Assembly (NCBI GenBank): GCA_007116755.1
Contig: SKHU01000148.1
Span: 1 to 10,689, forward strand
From: Alphaproteobacteria bacterium
GTDB lineage: Bacteria; Pseudomonadota; Alphaproteobacteria; Micavibrionales; CSBR16-224
Direction: 5' to 3'
Length of the DNA stretch: 10,689 bases
Within the stretch, counting starts at the first letter, position 1; the number at the start of each line of letters is the position of its first letter. The notes beneath the pieces were generated by a model. The model was not told the origin of the DNA and made no database searches. It was given only the letters and a program-made list of their open reading frames with translations. Of this stretch, positions 1-7,555 are shown in pieces. The translations under genes were made by a program, and so were the position numbers.

Positions 1-132
1 CCGGTGACGCAGGATACGGTTTTTATCGGCGGACGTATTGACGGTGCGACGGCATCCGGCACAATTGATGGCAATTTCAGCACCTCCAATCCGGGCGGTA
101 CTTATATCGAATTCCAGTTTATCAAACAATAA
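1..132 (+). CDS. 3' end of an unidentified protein gene (partial)
   Basis: Frame 1 is open from the first base and gives 43 residues before a TAA at 130-132; the start lies outside the window. The visible tail is rich in Gly, Thr, Ser and Asn, with alternating hydrophobic residues (VFIGGRIDG, then GTIDGNFS, then TYIEFQFIKQ). This pattern suggests beta strands, as in the end of a secreted or outer-membrane beta-rich protein. I do not recognise the family, and the fold is inference from composition only. The gene converges on the receiver gene with a gap of seven bases, so there is no room for a dedicated terminator between them. The frame is supported by normal-looking codons and by a clean stop exactly before the neighbouring gene's stop. 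Confidence 0.6.
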   Translation, partial: PVTQDTVFIGGRIDGATASGTIDGNFSTSNPGGTYIEFQFIKQ

Positions 133-139
133 TGGCTGT

Positions 140-517
140 TTATGCGGCGGCTGCAACAACGCTGCCGAGAGCGGCAAGCAATTCGTCTTTTTTAAAAGGT
201 TTATAGAGGATATGTCCGGCAGGGATGGTTGCGGAAGAGTCTTCCTGCCGCGCGGAGGGCGGCATCCCGCCGCTGATGACCAAAACGGGCAGTTGCGGCG
301 CGTTTTGGCGCAGATATTCCGCAATCGGCAGCGCGCCGCCATAAGGGATGACGTTATCGGTGACAATGGCATCGAAAGAAAAATTTTTCAGTTTTCCCAT
401 GGCATCCAGCCCATTGGAACTGGTCATCACTTTATATCCCTGTGACAGCAGCGCTTTTTTGACCAGAGCCCGCAAAAAATCGTCATCATCAACCACAAGT
501 ATTTTCATTGGTTTCAT
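140..517 (-). CDS. Stand-alone receiver-domain response regulator (CheY/DivK type)
   Basis: This 125-residue protein is one receiver (REC) domain with no DNA-binding or enzymatic output. Visible landmarks are the acidic cluster D10-D11-D12 after strand 1 (ILVVDDDD), the likely phosphoacceptor D54, the switch residue S82 (VLVISGG) and the conserved K106 in YKPF. Such single-domain receivers act in the cytoplasm, either by binding a partner protein or by carrying phosphate within a relay. The segment after D54 reads DNVIPYGGALP and lacks the usual Asp-Gly pair, and the stretch between S82 and K106 is slightly long. It is divergent from the hybrid kinase gene, which makes that kinase its likely phosphodonor; this is inference. 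The start used is the first ATG. A second ATG three codons in (506-508) would give the typical MKILVVDD beginning and has a GAGA at better spacing, so it may be the real start. Confidence 0.9.
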   Translation of the reverse strand: MKPMKILVVDDDDFLRALVKKALLSQGYKVMTSSNGLDAMGKLKNFSFDAIVTDNVIPYGGALPIAEYLRQNAPQLPVLVISGGMPPSARQEDSSATIPAGHILYKPFKKDELLAALGSVVAAAA

Positions 518-637
518 TCTCGATTAAACATTGTTATGCTGTCCTATACGTGTTTCGATAAAGAAAGCGTCAAACATATTATAGCATATTTTAAAATATT
601 TTTCTCTTAATCTTAAAACGCATTGTTTTTATTCCTC
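518..637. promoter_or_regulatory. Divergent promoter region between receiver and hybrid kinase genes
   Basis: This AT-rich stretch of about 120 bp separates two divergent genes and must hold both of their promoters. On the minus strand, TGCTATAAT (586-578) is a perfect extended -10 element; transcription would start near 571 and leave a leader of roughly 54 bases before the receiver gene. I see no good -35 partner, which is common for extended -10 promoters. On the plus strand, TATTAT at 577-582 overlaps the same bases and could serve the kinase gene, with only a poor -35 (TTTCGA, 553-558). A 14 bp perfect palindrome, ATATTTTAAAATAT, lies at 586-599 directly beside these elements and could be an operator. 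The kinase start has no visible Shine-Dalgarno sequence. Confidence 0.5.
586..599. repeat. 14 bp perfect AT palindrome in divergent promoter
   Basis: ATATTTTAAAATAT equals its own reverse complement over 14 bases, and symmetry stops at C585/T600. It overlaps the TG of the minus-strand extended -10 and follows the plus-strand TATTAT. It could be an operator for a dimeric regulator that controls both genes, or simply an AT-rich promoter element. Sequences made only of A and T form palindromes by chance fairly easily. Confidence 0.4.
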
Positions 638-3600
638 ATGGATGTTATTGCGACCATTGCCGGACTGTTTTCAGGAAATTTTCTCTTTTGGGATGATGTT
701 CCTGAAACGGCAGAGCACGGTGTCTATAAGCCTTTATTCGTTGTTTTGTCTTATGTGATTGCGACGCTCGGGTCTTTTTCCGGGCTGCGTCTTGCCGTTG
801 ATATTTATAACGCACAGACGGAACGGTGGCGGTCAATTTTGCATGTCTGCGGCGCTCTGGCGTTTGGAACCGGTATATGGGCAATGCATTTTATCGGAAT
901 GCTGGCCTATAAAATGGAGATGGCCGTGTCCTATCATGCCGGCTTGACGGCATTGTCCATGCTGGTTGCTGTCGTTATCGCCTACGGTTTTTTGGCCGTT
1001 GTGCGCTGGGGGTTCCATCTCAGAGCTGCGGGGTTGTTTGCAGGTGCGGTTTTGCTGGGAGCGGCAATCTGCGTTATGCATTACACGGGTATGACCGCGA
1101 TGCAAATGGATGCCGATTTATATTATACGCCGGGGCTGTTTTTCCTGTCGCTGCTTATCGCCATCGGTGCCTCTGCCGCGGCGCTGCTGATTGTCTTTAA
1201 GCTGGGGCGGTACGAAGGCAGGAATCCCGTTTTATGGCAGATTTTGGCAGCGGCGGTGATGGGGGCGGCAATTTGCGGGATGCATTATACGGGGATGGAG
1301 GCTGCTGTTTTCATACCATGGGCGGATTGCCGCTATGATCCCGATCAAAGCTTTGCCGTGCTGGGGGCGACTGTTTTTATCATCAGTACAGCGGTTTTTG
1401 CCGTTGCCCTGACGCTGGGCTTTTACCGCAATGCCATGGATCCGGATATGCTGTTTACAGGGTGGGCTTCTTCCGGCCGGGCGATTTTTTGGCAACTGTG
1501 TGCGTTGCTCAGCATTTTTTTGCTTTTGCTGGTCGGGTCGTTTGTTTTTGTCGGTGATAATTTACGCAATTATGCGCAAGACGGCCGGGTTTTGAATGCC
1601 GTCAGTTTGCAGAGGATGTTGATGACATCTTACGGGGGGCAGGTATCTGCGGCGGCTTATGCCCATGCGCAAAATGACCTGCAGCGCGCGGCAGCATATA
1701 CCGAAACCGCCCATCAGCAGGAAGCGTGGATCAATGCCAATTTTAACGCTTTTTTAGAAGGAGGCGAGATTATTTATTCCGCCGATGCCTCGGCAAAAAC
1801 CGATATGTCCGGTTTTGAGAGGGAAACAGTCAGGGTGGCGATAGGTGAGGCCCTGTCGCAATGGATGGAATTGAGGGATTTTGCAGCGGAAATTCTTGAT
1901 TCGATGCCGGATACGGGCAATGCGGACAAACAGGCGCAGCTGAATATTCTTACCGCTGCGGCTGTCACGGCACAGGACAGGGCCGTAGGTATCTTGCAGG
2001 AAAGGCTTGAGCGACAAAACAGTGAAGCATATCATAAAAACCGGGTTGTTTTAATTGTCGGTAGTATTCTGTTTTTATTGACGATTTTATATGCGCGCTT
2101 TTTTATTGTCCGGCCTTTGGAGGTGTCCCGCACAGCTTTGGACGAGCATCGTAACAATCTGCAAGACCTTATCTGGGATAAAACACAGGATATCGTCAAA
2201 ACCCGCGATCGTCTTCGGGGAGAAAAAGCGCGTCTGGCAGCCATCATGGAAAATATGGCGCAGGGCGTGATTACCATGGATAAAGATGAAAAGATTTTGA
2301 CGGTCAATCGCAGTGCTGAGAAGATTTCCGGATATCGGGAAAAAGAGTTGATCGGCGGCTCTATTGAAATGTTGATGTCTGAAGAATTTATACCTCTCCA
2401 CCGTAGCGGTATGGACAGTTTTTTCAGAACAGGAGAATCACCGCTGATCGGCAGAGATATCGAGATGGACGGATTGCGTAAAGACGGGACGAAAACGCCG
2501 GTTGTCTTTAACGCAACGATCGTGACCATTGACGGAGAGCCGGTTTTTATTGTTTTGATCCGGGATGTGGCCGAACAAAAACAGAAAGAGCTGGATTTGG
2601 AGGCAGCAAAACTGCGTGCAGAGCAGGCCAGTCAGGCCAAGAGTGAATTCCTCGCAAAAATGAGCCATGAATTCCGTACACCGTTGAACAGTATTTTGGG
2701 TATGATCCGCATTCTTCAGGATGATGATGATTTGGACAAGGAGACCTTGGAAATGATTGAAGTTGTCAACAGATCCGCATCATCCCTGCTAGATCTCGTT
2801 GACGATGTTCTGGATGTTTCAAAAATTGAGGCCGGCAGCCTTATTCTGGAAAAATATCCGTTTGATTTTCGAAAACTGCTGGCGGAGGTTGTGGAAACCT
2901 TGGCACCGCTTGCCAGTTATAAAGGTCTGTCGTTACAATATTCCTATACGCAGAACGATGACGAGATGCCGTATTTAAAAGGTGATCCGACGCGGGTCAT
3001 GCGTATCTTGGTCAATCTCATCAGTAATGCCATCAAATATACGGAAGAAGGGCGTATTGATATTACGGTCAACTACCGTTATGTGACGGCGGCGTTGATC
3101 GAGCTGTCCTGTACGGTCAAAGATACGGGAATCGGCATTCAGGAAGAAAAACAGGAAACGATTTTTGAAAAATTTACGCAGGCGGATGAAACGATTACGC
3201 GCAAATACGGCGGCACAGGTCTGGGGTTGGCCATTATTAAAGAGTTGGTCGAATTGATGGACGGCATCATCGGCGTGAAAAGCAAGCCGGGGAAAGGGGC
3301 TGAATTCTGGTTTACCCTGCCGTTCGAGGTTGCGGAACATCCGGAGGAAGAGGAAGAAATGCAAAAGAAAAATGCCTCCCGGCAGAAACAGACAAAGCGC
3401 CGCTCCACACGTCGTCCCGCCATAGAAAAAGCGCAGATGATGATTGCGGAAGACCATCCGCTTAATCAGGCCTTTATCCGGAAGTTTATGCAGCGTCTGT
3501 CTGTCGGCAATATTGTGATGGTCGAAAACGGTGAGCAGGCTGTTGCAGCTTATCAGGAGGATGATGCCGCATTTGATATAATTCTGATGGACTGCCATAT

Positions 3601-4234
3601 GCCCGAGATGGACGGCTATCAGGCGGCGCGTGCCATACGCGATTTTGAAAAACGGACGAAGAAAAAGAAACGGGTGCCGATTATCGCTTTAACGGCGGAT
3701 GCGATGGCGGGAACACGGGAAAAATGTCTGGAGGCGGGTATGGATGAATATCTGACCAAACCGATAGACGCACAAGATATGCGGGATACCCTTTCCGCCT
3801 ATATCCGGCTGTCGGAAGAGAATGACCGTGGCGGGGCAAAACAAGAATCCGGAAAAACCGCCAAGAAGGCAAAAGAAACTCCGCCTGTCGATTTTTCTAT
3901 TCCGGCATCTTACGCCGATACGGTTGAAGAAATGCGGGAGCTGATAGATGTGTTCCTTGAACAGGCGCAGCAGGATATAAAACAGATGGCGCAATATTGC
4001 ACATCCGGTTCGAATGATGACTGGGCGGAAATGGCGCATAAAATGAAGGGCGGTGCCGGTGCTGCGGGAGTTTATAAAATGCAGGCATTATGCGCACAGG
4101 CACAAAAAATGCAGATTGCCACGCGCGATGATCGTGCCGCGATATTGAAAGACATCAAGAGCGCCTTTGAAGAGGCCAAAGCCTATTTCCGCGAAACCGT
4201 CTATCAGGACGGATGGGAAATACCCGCGGCTTAA
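638..4234 (+). CDS. Hybrid sensor histidine kinase: MHYT, PAS, HisKA, HATPase, REC, HPt
   Basis: This 1198-residue inner-membrane sensor kinase carries every phosphotransfer module of a relay. Numbering is from the ATG at 638. Residues 29-261 form a seven-helix MHYT domain with its three signature copies (MHFIGM 83-88, MHYTGM 147-152, MHYTGM 215-220); this family is predicted to bind a metal and sense small ligands. A further helix (283-306), a helical extracytoplasmic region of about 160 residues and another helix (469-491) follow. Then come PAS (531-645), HisKA with H677 in SHEFRTPLN, HATPase_c (N797; DTGIGI 829-834; GGTGLGLA 858-865), a receiver (E938-D939, phosphoacceptor D985, T1019, K1041) and an HPt domain with H1134 in AHKMKGGAG. 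Charged linkers at about 903-927 and 1061-1083 separate the last modules. No key catalytic residue is missing. An in-frame TTG at 623 would add five residues; neither start has a clear ribosome site, and ATG is preferred. The activating signal is unknown. Confidence 0.93.
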   Translation: MDVIATIAGLFSGNFLFWDDVPETAEHGVYKPLFVVLSYVIATLGSFSGLRLAVDIYNAQTERWRSILHVCGALAFGTGIWAMHFIGMLAYKMEMAVSYHAGLTALSMLVAVVIAYGFLAVVRWGFHLRAAGLFAGAVLLGAAICVMHYTGMTAMQMDADLYYTPGLFFLSLLIAIGASAAALLIVFKLGRYEGRNPVLWQILAAAVMGAAICGMHYTGMEAAVFIPWADCRYDPDQSFAVLGATVFIISTAVFAVALTLGFYRNAMDPDMLFTGWASSGRAIFWQLCALLSIFLLLLVGSFVFVGDNLRNYAQDGRVLNAVSLQRMLMTSYGGQVSAAAYAHAQNDLQRAAAYTETAHQQEAWINANFNAFLEGGEIIYSADASAKTDMSGFERETVRVAIGEALSQWMELRDFAAEILDSMPDTGNADKQAQLNILTAAAVTAQDRAVGILQERLERQNSEAYHKNRVVLIVGSILFLLTILYARFFIVRPLEVSRTALDEHRNNLQDLIWDKTQDIVKTRDRLRGEKARLAAIMENMAQGVITMDKDEKILTVNRSAEKISGYREKELIGGSIEMLMSEEFIPLHRSGMDSFFRTGESPLIGRDIEMDGLRKDGTKTPVVFNATIVTIDGEPVFIVLIRDVAEQKQKELDLEAAKLRAEQASQAKSEFLAKMSHEFRTPLNSILGMIRILQDDDDLDKETLEMIEVVNRSASSLLDLVDDVLDVSKIEAGSLILEKYPFDFRKLLAEVVETLAPLASYKGLSLQYSYTQNDDEMPYLKGDPTRVMRILVNLISNAIKYTEEGRIDITVNYRYVTAALIELSCTVKDTGIGIQEEKQETIFEKFTQADETITRKYGGTGLGLAIIKELVELMDGIIGVKSKPGKGAEFWFTLPFEVAEHPEEEEEMQKKNASRQKQTKRRSTRRPAIEKAQMMIAEDHPLNQAFIRKFMQRLSVGNIVMVENGEQAVAAYQEDDAAFDIILMDCHMPEMDGYQAARAIRDFEKRTKKKKRVPIIALTADAMAGTREKCLEAGMDEYLTKPIDAQDMRDTLSAYIRLSEENDRGGAKQESGKTAKKAKETPPVDFSIPASYADTVEEMRELIDVFLEQAQQDIKQMAQYCTSGSNDDWAEMAHKMKGGAGAAGVYKMQALCAQAQKMQIATRDDRAAILKDIKSAFEEAKAYFRETVYQDGWEIPAA

Positions 4235-6153
4235 TTTTTCAGCAGCCCCTGTTCCATCAGTCGTGACATGCGTTTGGCAAAACCGGCCGGGTCGGGCAGC
4301 GGGTCGCCTTCAATAATCCGTGCCTGATCCAGCAGCAGAAACGCCGTATCGGTGACGATCTTTTTGTCCTTGTTGTTCTTGACAAGTTTTTTCAGCTTTT
4401 TGATCACCGCATGGTTCGGATTGATTTCCATGACGCGTTTGGACAATTCCTCATAGCCCTGATTTTTCTTGAGCATGCGTTCCATATGCAGATCAACATC
4501 GTTTTCCTGCGCGACAAGGCAGACAGGGCTTTCCGTCAGCCGTTCGGAGATACGGATGTCCTTGATCTCGTTTTCAAGGATTTCTTTCAGCCTTTCCATG
4601 ACGGGGGCAAGGTCTTTTTCCAGCTTTGCACGGTCGGGCGTTGCCGGTTTTTTTGATTTTTTACCGGATTTTTTGTCGTTCTCTTTGGCCTTGATTTCCG
4701 CCAGTTCTTCGGCACCGCCGCGTGTGATGGATTTAAAGGTTTTCTGGTCGTAATCATGCGCAACGGGCAGCCAGAATTCATCAATTGTGTCGGTCATGAA
4801 CAGCACTTCGATGCCGCGTGACTTATAGCCTTCCAGTTGCGGGCTGTTGCGCAGCGTCTCTAGATCGGGGCCGGACAGGTAATAAATGTGTTTCTGGCCT
4901 TCCGGCATACGGGCGATGTAGTCGTCAAAGCTTGCCAGACCATCGGATTCGCTGGAATAAAACCGCACGACCTTGTTCAGTTCGGCGCGGTATTGATGTG
5001 CATCATAAAGCCCTTCCTTGATAACAGGGCCGAACAGCGCCCAGAAATCTTCAAAGGATTTCGGGTCGGTTTCGGCTTTTTTGCGGAGTTCCTCCAGAAT
5101 GCGGCGCGTCAGTGCACTGCCGATTTTGGTGACAACGGGGTTGGTCTGCAGCATCTCGCGGCTGATATTCAGCGGCAGATCCTGACTGTCCACCACGCCG
5201 CGCAGAAAACGCAGGAAGGGCGGCACCAGCCCTTCGACGCGGTCGGTGATAAAGACGCGCTTCACGTAAAGCCGGACGCTGTTCTCGCGTTTGGGATCAT
5301 ACAGATCAAAGGGTTTCATGCCGGGGATATATAAAAGGCAGGTATATTCCAGTGTCCCTTCCGCATGCCAGTGCTGCGTCATCCACGGATTGTCAAAAGA
5401 GGTCGCGCCGCTTATATGGCGGTAAAATTCGTTATACTGTTCTTCCGTGACTTCGGATTTCGGGCGTGTCCACAGGGCGGAGGCGCTGTTGATCGGCTCG
5501 CCTTCGCCCTCTGCACCGAAATAGATCGGGAAATCGATATGGTCGGAATATTTTTTGACGATCTGGCGCAGTTTTTCCTCCAGCAGATAGCCGCTGGCCT
5601 CGTCATTGATATGCAGGGTGATTTCCGTGCCGCAATCGTCTTTGAGCGTTTCGTCGATCGTATAGCTGCCGCGCCCGTCCGAAACCCATATCCATGCTGT
5701 TTCTTCACCTGCTTTGCGGCTGATGACCTCGACCTTGTCAGCGACCATAAAGGCGGAATAGAAACCGACACCGAATTTTCCGATCAAATTGACGGCATCA
5801 TTGTTTTGCCCTTCTTTGCGGGCTTTGCCGATTTCCTCGACCAGCTTGGCGGTGCCGGAATGGGCAATCGTGCCGAGATTGACAATCAGTTCCTCTTTGT
5901 TCATGCCGATGCCGTTATCGATGACTTTCAGTGTCCGCGCATCGGTATCGACGGCAAGGCGGATCGCATAAGCGCCGGAAATATCCTTTGCGGCCGTTGC
6001 GTCGGTCAGCGCCGTATAGCGCAGGCGGTCGCAGGCATCCGAGGCGTTGGAGATAAGTTCCCGCAGGAAAATATCGCGGTCACTGTAAAGCGCATTTGCA
6101 ACAATATCCAAAAGACGGCTGACTTCCGCCTGAAACTGGTGTTGTTCTGTCAT
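4231..6153 (-). CDS. htpG: Molecular chaperone HtpG (bacterial Hsp90)
   Basis: HtpG is a cytosolic ATP-dependent dimeric chaperone of the Hsp90 family; it works with DnaK and helps remodel or protect client proteins under stress. The 640 residues cover the full family length. The N-terminal GHKL ATPase domain shows E32 in RELISNASDA, DNGIGM at 79-84 and GKFGVGFYS at 125-133. The middle domain carries the hallmark block around 301-336, including R332 in NISREMLQ, which contacts the ATP phosphate. A lysine-rich segment (489-503) lies before the C-terminal dimerisation domain, whose SERLTESPVCLV block is at 536-547. There is no eukaryotic MEEVD tail. A strong Shine-Dalgarno AAGGAG lies six bases before the ATG. 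The gene's 3' end overlaps the convergent kinase gene by four bases. No CIRCE element and no convincing heat-shock sigma promoter was seen upstream. Confidence 0.98.
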   Translation of the reverse strand: MTEQHQFQAEVSRLLDIVANALYSDRDIFLRELISNASDACDRLRYTALTDATAAKDISGAYAIRLAVDTDARTLKVIDNGIGMNKEELIVNLGTIAHSGTAKLVEEIGKARKEGQNNDAVNLIGKFGVGFYSAFMVADKVEVISRKAGEETAWIWVSDGRGSYTIDETLKDDCGTEITLHINDEASGYLLEEKLRQIVKKYSDHIDFPIYFGAEGEGEPINSASALWTRPKSEVTEEQYNEFYRHISGATSFDNPWMTQHWHAEGTLEYTCLLYIPGMKPFDLYDPKRENSVRLYVKRVFITDRVEGLVPPFLRFLRGVVDSQDLPLNISREMLQTNPVVTKIGSALTRRILEELRKKAETDPKSFEDFWALFGPVIKEGLYDAHQYRAELNKVVRFYSSESDGLASFDDYIARMPEGQKHIYYLSGPDLETLRNSPQLEGYKSRGIEVLFMTDTIDEFWLPVAHDYDQKTFKSITRGGAEELAEIKAKENDKKSGKKSKKPATPDRAKLEKDLAPVMERLKEILENEIKDIRISERLTESPVCLVAQENDVDLHMERMLKKNQGYEELSKRVMEINPNHAVIKKLKKLVKNNKDKKIVTDTAFLLLDQARIIEGDPLPDPAGFAKRMSRLMEQGLLKN

Positions 6154-6159
6154 GTTCCG

Positions 6160-6201
6160 CTCCTTTGCTGTTTGCGTCTTGATTCTTCAAAAGGAAATAT
6201 A
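6160..6201 (-). promoter_or_regulatory. Probable htpG promoter -10 and ribosome-binding site
   Basis: Reading the minus strand, TGTTATATT (6204-6196) is an extended -10 whose hexamer TATATT matches five of six consensus bases; transcription would start about 36 bases before the htpG ATG. The ribosome site AAGGAG (6165-6160) is clear. No good -35 box is visible, and I did not find a CTTGAA-type heat-shock box at proper spacing. htpG may therefore have its own vegetative promoter as well as possible read-through from the operon upstream. Confidence 0.4.
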
Positions 6202-6239
6202 ACACAAATGCCGCGGAAATCCAGAGTTTGGCGGTATTT

Positions 6240-6710
6240 TTATTCTGTGTCGGGATCAGGATTGAGGCGGGCGCGGATATAGGCGTCACGGCTTAGATTT
6301 TCACCCTGCCAGAAAAAAGTTTCACGGCCGCCCAGACCGATGACAGAGGGAACACATTTGCTCCAGTCAAGATCGGTCGGTATATAGCGGTGGCCGTCCT
6401 TTTTTAGCAAAATGATCATGACTGCTCCTTTATCGTAGATATAAAGAGGGTGATAATGGCTGGTCCATTCGTGAATGCGCATTGTGTCAGAAGGCGGTGT
6501 GCCTTTATAGCTTTCCAGAACGCGGATCTCGGTCCATCCGTGCGGCTCGTCTTTGGCGTAGTTTTCAACAACGGCACGCAATATAAGGTCGGAGTCCGTT
6601 TTTGTTTGTAAAAACTCTTGCGGCGTCTGCCGGATGCAGGGTTCTGTTGCATAAGCCGGGGTGGAAAGAAAAACAAAACAGAGAAAAAAAATATTAAAAA
6701 CTGCTTTCAT
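6240..6710 (-). CDS. Small secreted protein of unknown function
   Basis: The 156-residue product begins with a classic Sec signal peptide: Lys at position 2, a hydrophobic core at 4-17 and a likely cleavage after AYA at residue 21. The mature part of about 135 residues has two cysteines (C25 and C119) that could form one disulfide in the periplasm. Residues 41-105 alternate hydrophobic and polar residues (LILRAVVENY, WTEIRVLESYKG, GAVMIILLKKDG). This resembles beta-barrel domains of the TIMP/netrin-like type, in which a strand is followed by the pattern 'V..(W/Y)KG'; the resemblance is from memory only. The ATG overlaps the stop of the upstream gene as ATGA (6707-6710), with GGAG eight bases before the start, so the two genes are very likely one operon with coupled translation. 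No enzymatic motif is visible. Confidence 0.8.
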   Translation of the reverse strand: MKAVFNIFFLCFVFLSTPAYATEPCIRQTPQEFLQTKTDSDLILRAVVENYAKDEPHGWTEIRVLESYKGTPPSDTMRIHEWTSHYHPLYIYDKGAVMIILLKKDGHRYIPTDLDWSKCVPSVIGLGGRETFFWQGENLSRDAYIRARLNPDPDTE

Positions 6711-7555
6711 TCTTTATGCTCCAATGCAGGGAAAATTGGAGAAATTTGTGTCAGTAATCTTTGCAGACGGTATTTTGCGGGGCCGGTCAGCGCGGGCTGA
6801 TCCCAGAGGTTCTGCAGGGTTTCCAGTTCCTCAAGGCTGATGCCGCCGGAGCCGTCGCGGTCAAAGATACGCAGAATGATGCGGGATAAATCCGCAGTTT
6901 CCAATGTGTGTCCGGACGCATCGTTCAGTGCGCCGAAAAACGCAATATCTTCCAGAATGTTCCGTATCTCTTTTTCCGTCAACGTGTCACCGTCGGGCGA
7001 CAGATAGGCGGTGAAAAGCGTTTGCGCGCAATCCGGCGTAATTTTTTCGCGGCAGGCCGGATAAACGGCATCCAGCCGTGCGGAGCGGCGCATGATCTCG
7101 GCAAAACCGTCCGGCAGATCCGTATCAAGGCAGTGCATATATTCGTAGAAAGCGACAGCGGCAAGGTCGTTCCATTTTTGCGCCGGAGGTGCGCCGCTTT
7201 CCAGCTTGACCATTTCCATGACACCGTCTTCCAATACGCGGGCAGGGCGGGAGGCACCGTGCGGCGGATCAAAACCGATAACCGTATAATCATTTTTGTC
7301 CTGCAGTTTTGCCGCGCGCTGCATGACCGTTTCGCTGCCGTCTTCGGCGCGGAATACAAAATAGGAGGAATAAAAATGCCATTCGCGCGGCCGGAGGCAA
7401 TCCGGCGCGACCCAAAGTCCCTGCAGATTCTCCGGTACGGGCTGCAGCGGTACGGGGTCGCGCACTGCCTCCGCCGCGGTTGCTGCGGCCAGCAGAATGA
7501 CGACCGTCAGTGCAATGGCGCAGAGCAGGGAAAAATTCAATTGTATCTTGCGCAT
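6707..7555 (-). CDS. Exported EF-hand (calcium-binding) protein of unknown function
   Basis: From the ATG at 7553-7555 the protein has 282 residues. Residues 1-30 form a signal peptide with a long hydrophobic core ending in AEA, so the mature protein should be periplasmic. An earlier in-frame ATG at 7628-7630 would add 25 residues before this signal and would lie inside lepA, so it is rejected. The N-terminal half has a GLWVAPDC segment (GxW pattern, residues 46-53), reminiscent of small lipocalin-like folds, though this is weak. The C-terminal part has a canonical EF-hand loop, DRDGSGGISLEE (232-243), flanked by helices; an earlier SPDGDTLTEKE (186-196) looks like a degenerate second hand. 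The mature chain has four cysteines (53, 142, 169, 176). It is the first gene of a two-gene operon and is divergent from lepA. Calcium binding is inferred from the loop; the biological role is unknown. Confidence 0.82.
   Translation of the reverse strand: MRKIQLNFSLLCAIALTVVILLAAATAAEAVRDPVPLQPVPENLQGLWVAPDCLRPREWHFYSSYFVFRAEDGSETVMQRAAKLQDKNDYTVIGFDPPHGASRPARVLEDGVMEMVKLESGAPPAQKWNDLAAVAFYEYMHCLDTDLPDGFAEIMRRSARLDAVYPACREKITPDCAQTLFTAYLSPDGDTLTEKEIRNILEDIAFFGALNDASGHTLETADLSRIILRIFDRDGSGGISLEELETLQNLWDQPALTGPAKYRLQRLLTQISPIFPALEHKE

Noticed and set aside
124..141. Short inverted repeat AAACA / TGTTT between the partial gene and the receiver gene
   Set aside because: Five base pairs of AT-rich stem without a T tract are too weak for a terminator.
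38..445. Open frame of 135 codons on the plus strand opposite the receiver gene
   Set aside because: It overlaps the end of the real partial gene in a different frame and the receiver gene on the other strand; its sequence is low in hydrophobic pattern and rich in Arg and Asn, as shadows are.
6205..6240. Hairpin AAATGCCGC / GCGGTATTT between the small secreted gene and htpG
   Set aside because: The stem (6206-6214 with 6231-6239) has a 16-base loop and a G-U pair on the plus strand, which becomes a mismatch on the minus strand, where both genes are transcribed. The following U-run is poor, so I do not call it a terminator.
5365..6282. Open frame of 305 codons on the plus strand opposite htpG
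   Set aside because: It is antisense to the conserved ATPase region of htpG, has no motif and no good ribosome site, and its end runs into the next gene.
6208..6282. Small plus-strand frame starting ATGCCGCGG with AAAGGA upstream
   Set aside because: The spacing between the AAGGA and the ATG is too long (13-14 bases), the product is only about 24 residues, and it runs antisense into the secreted-protein gene.
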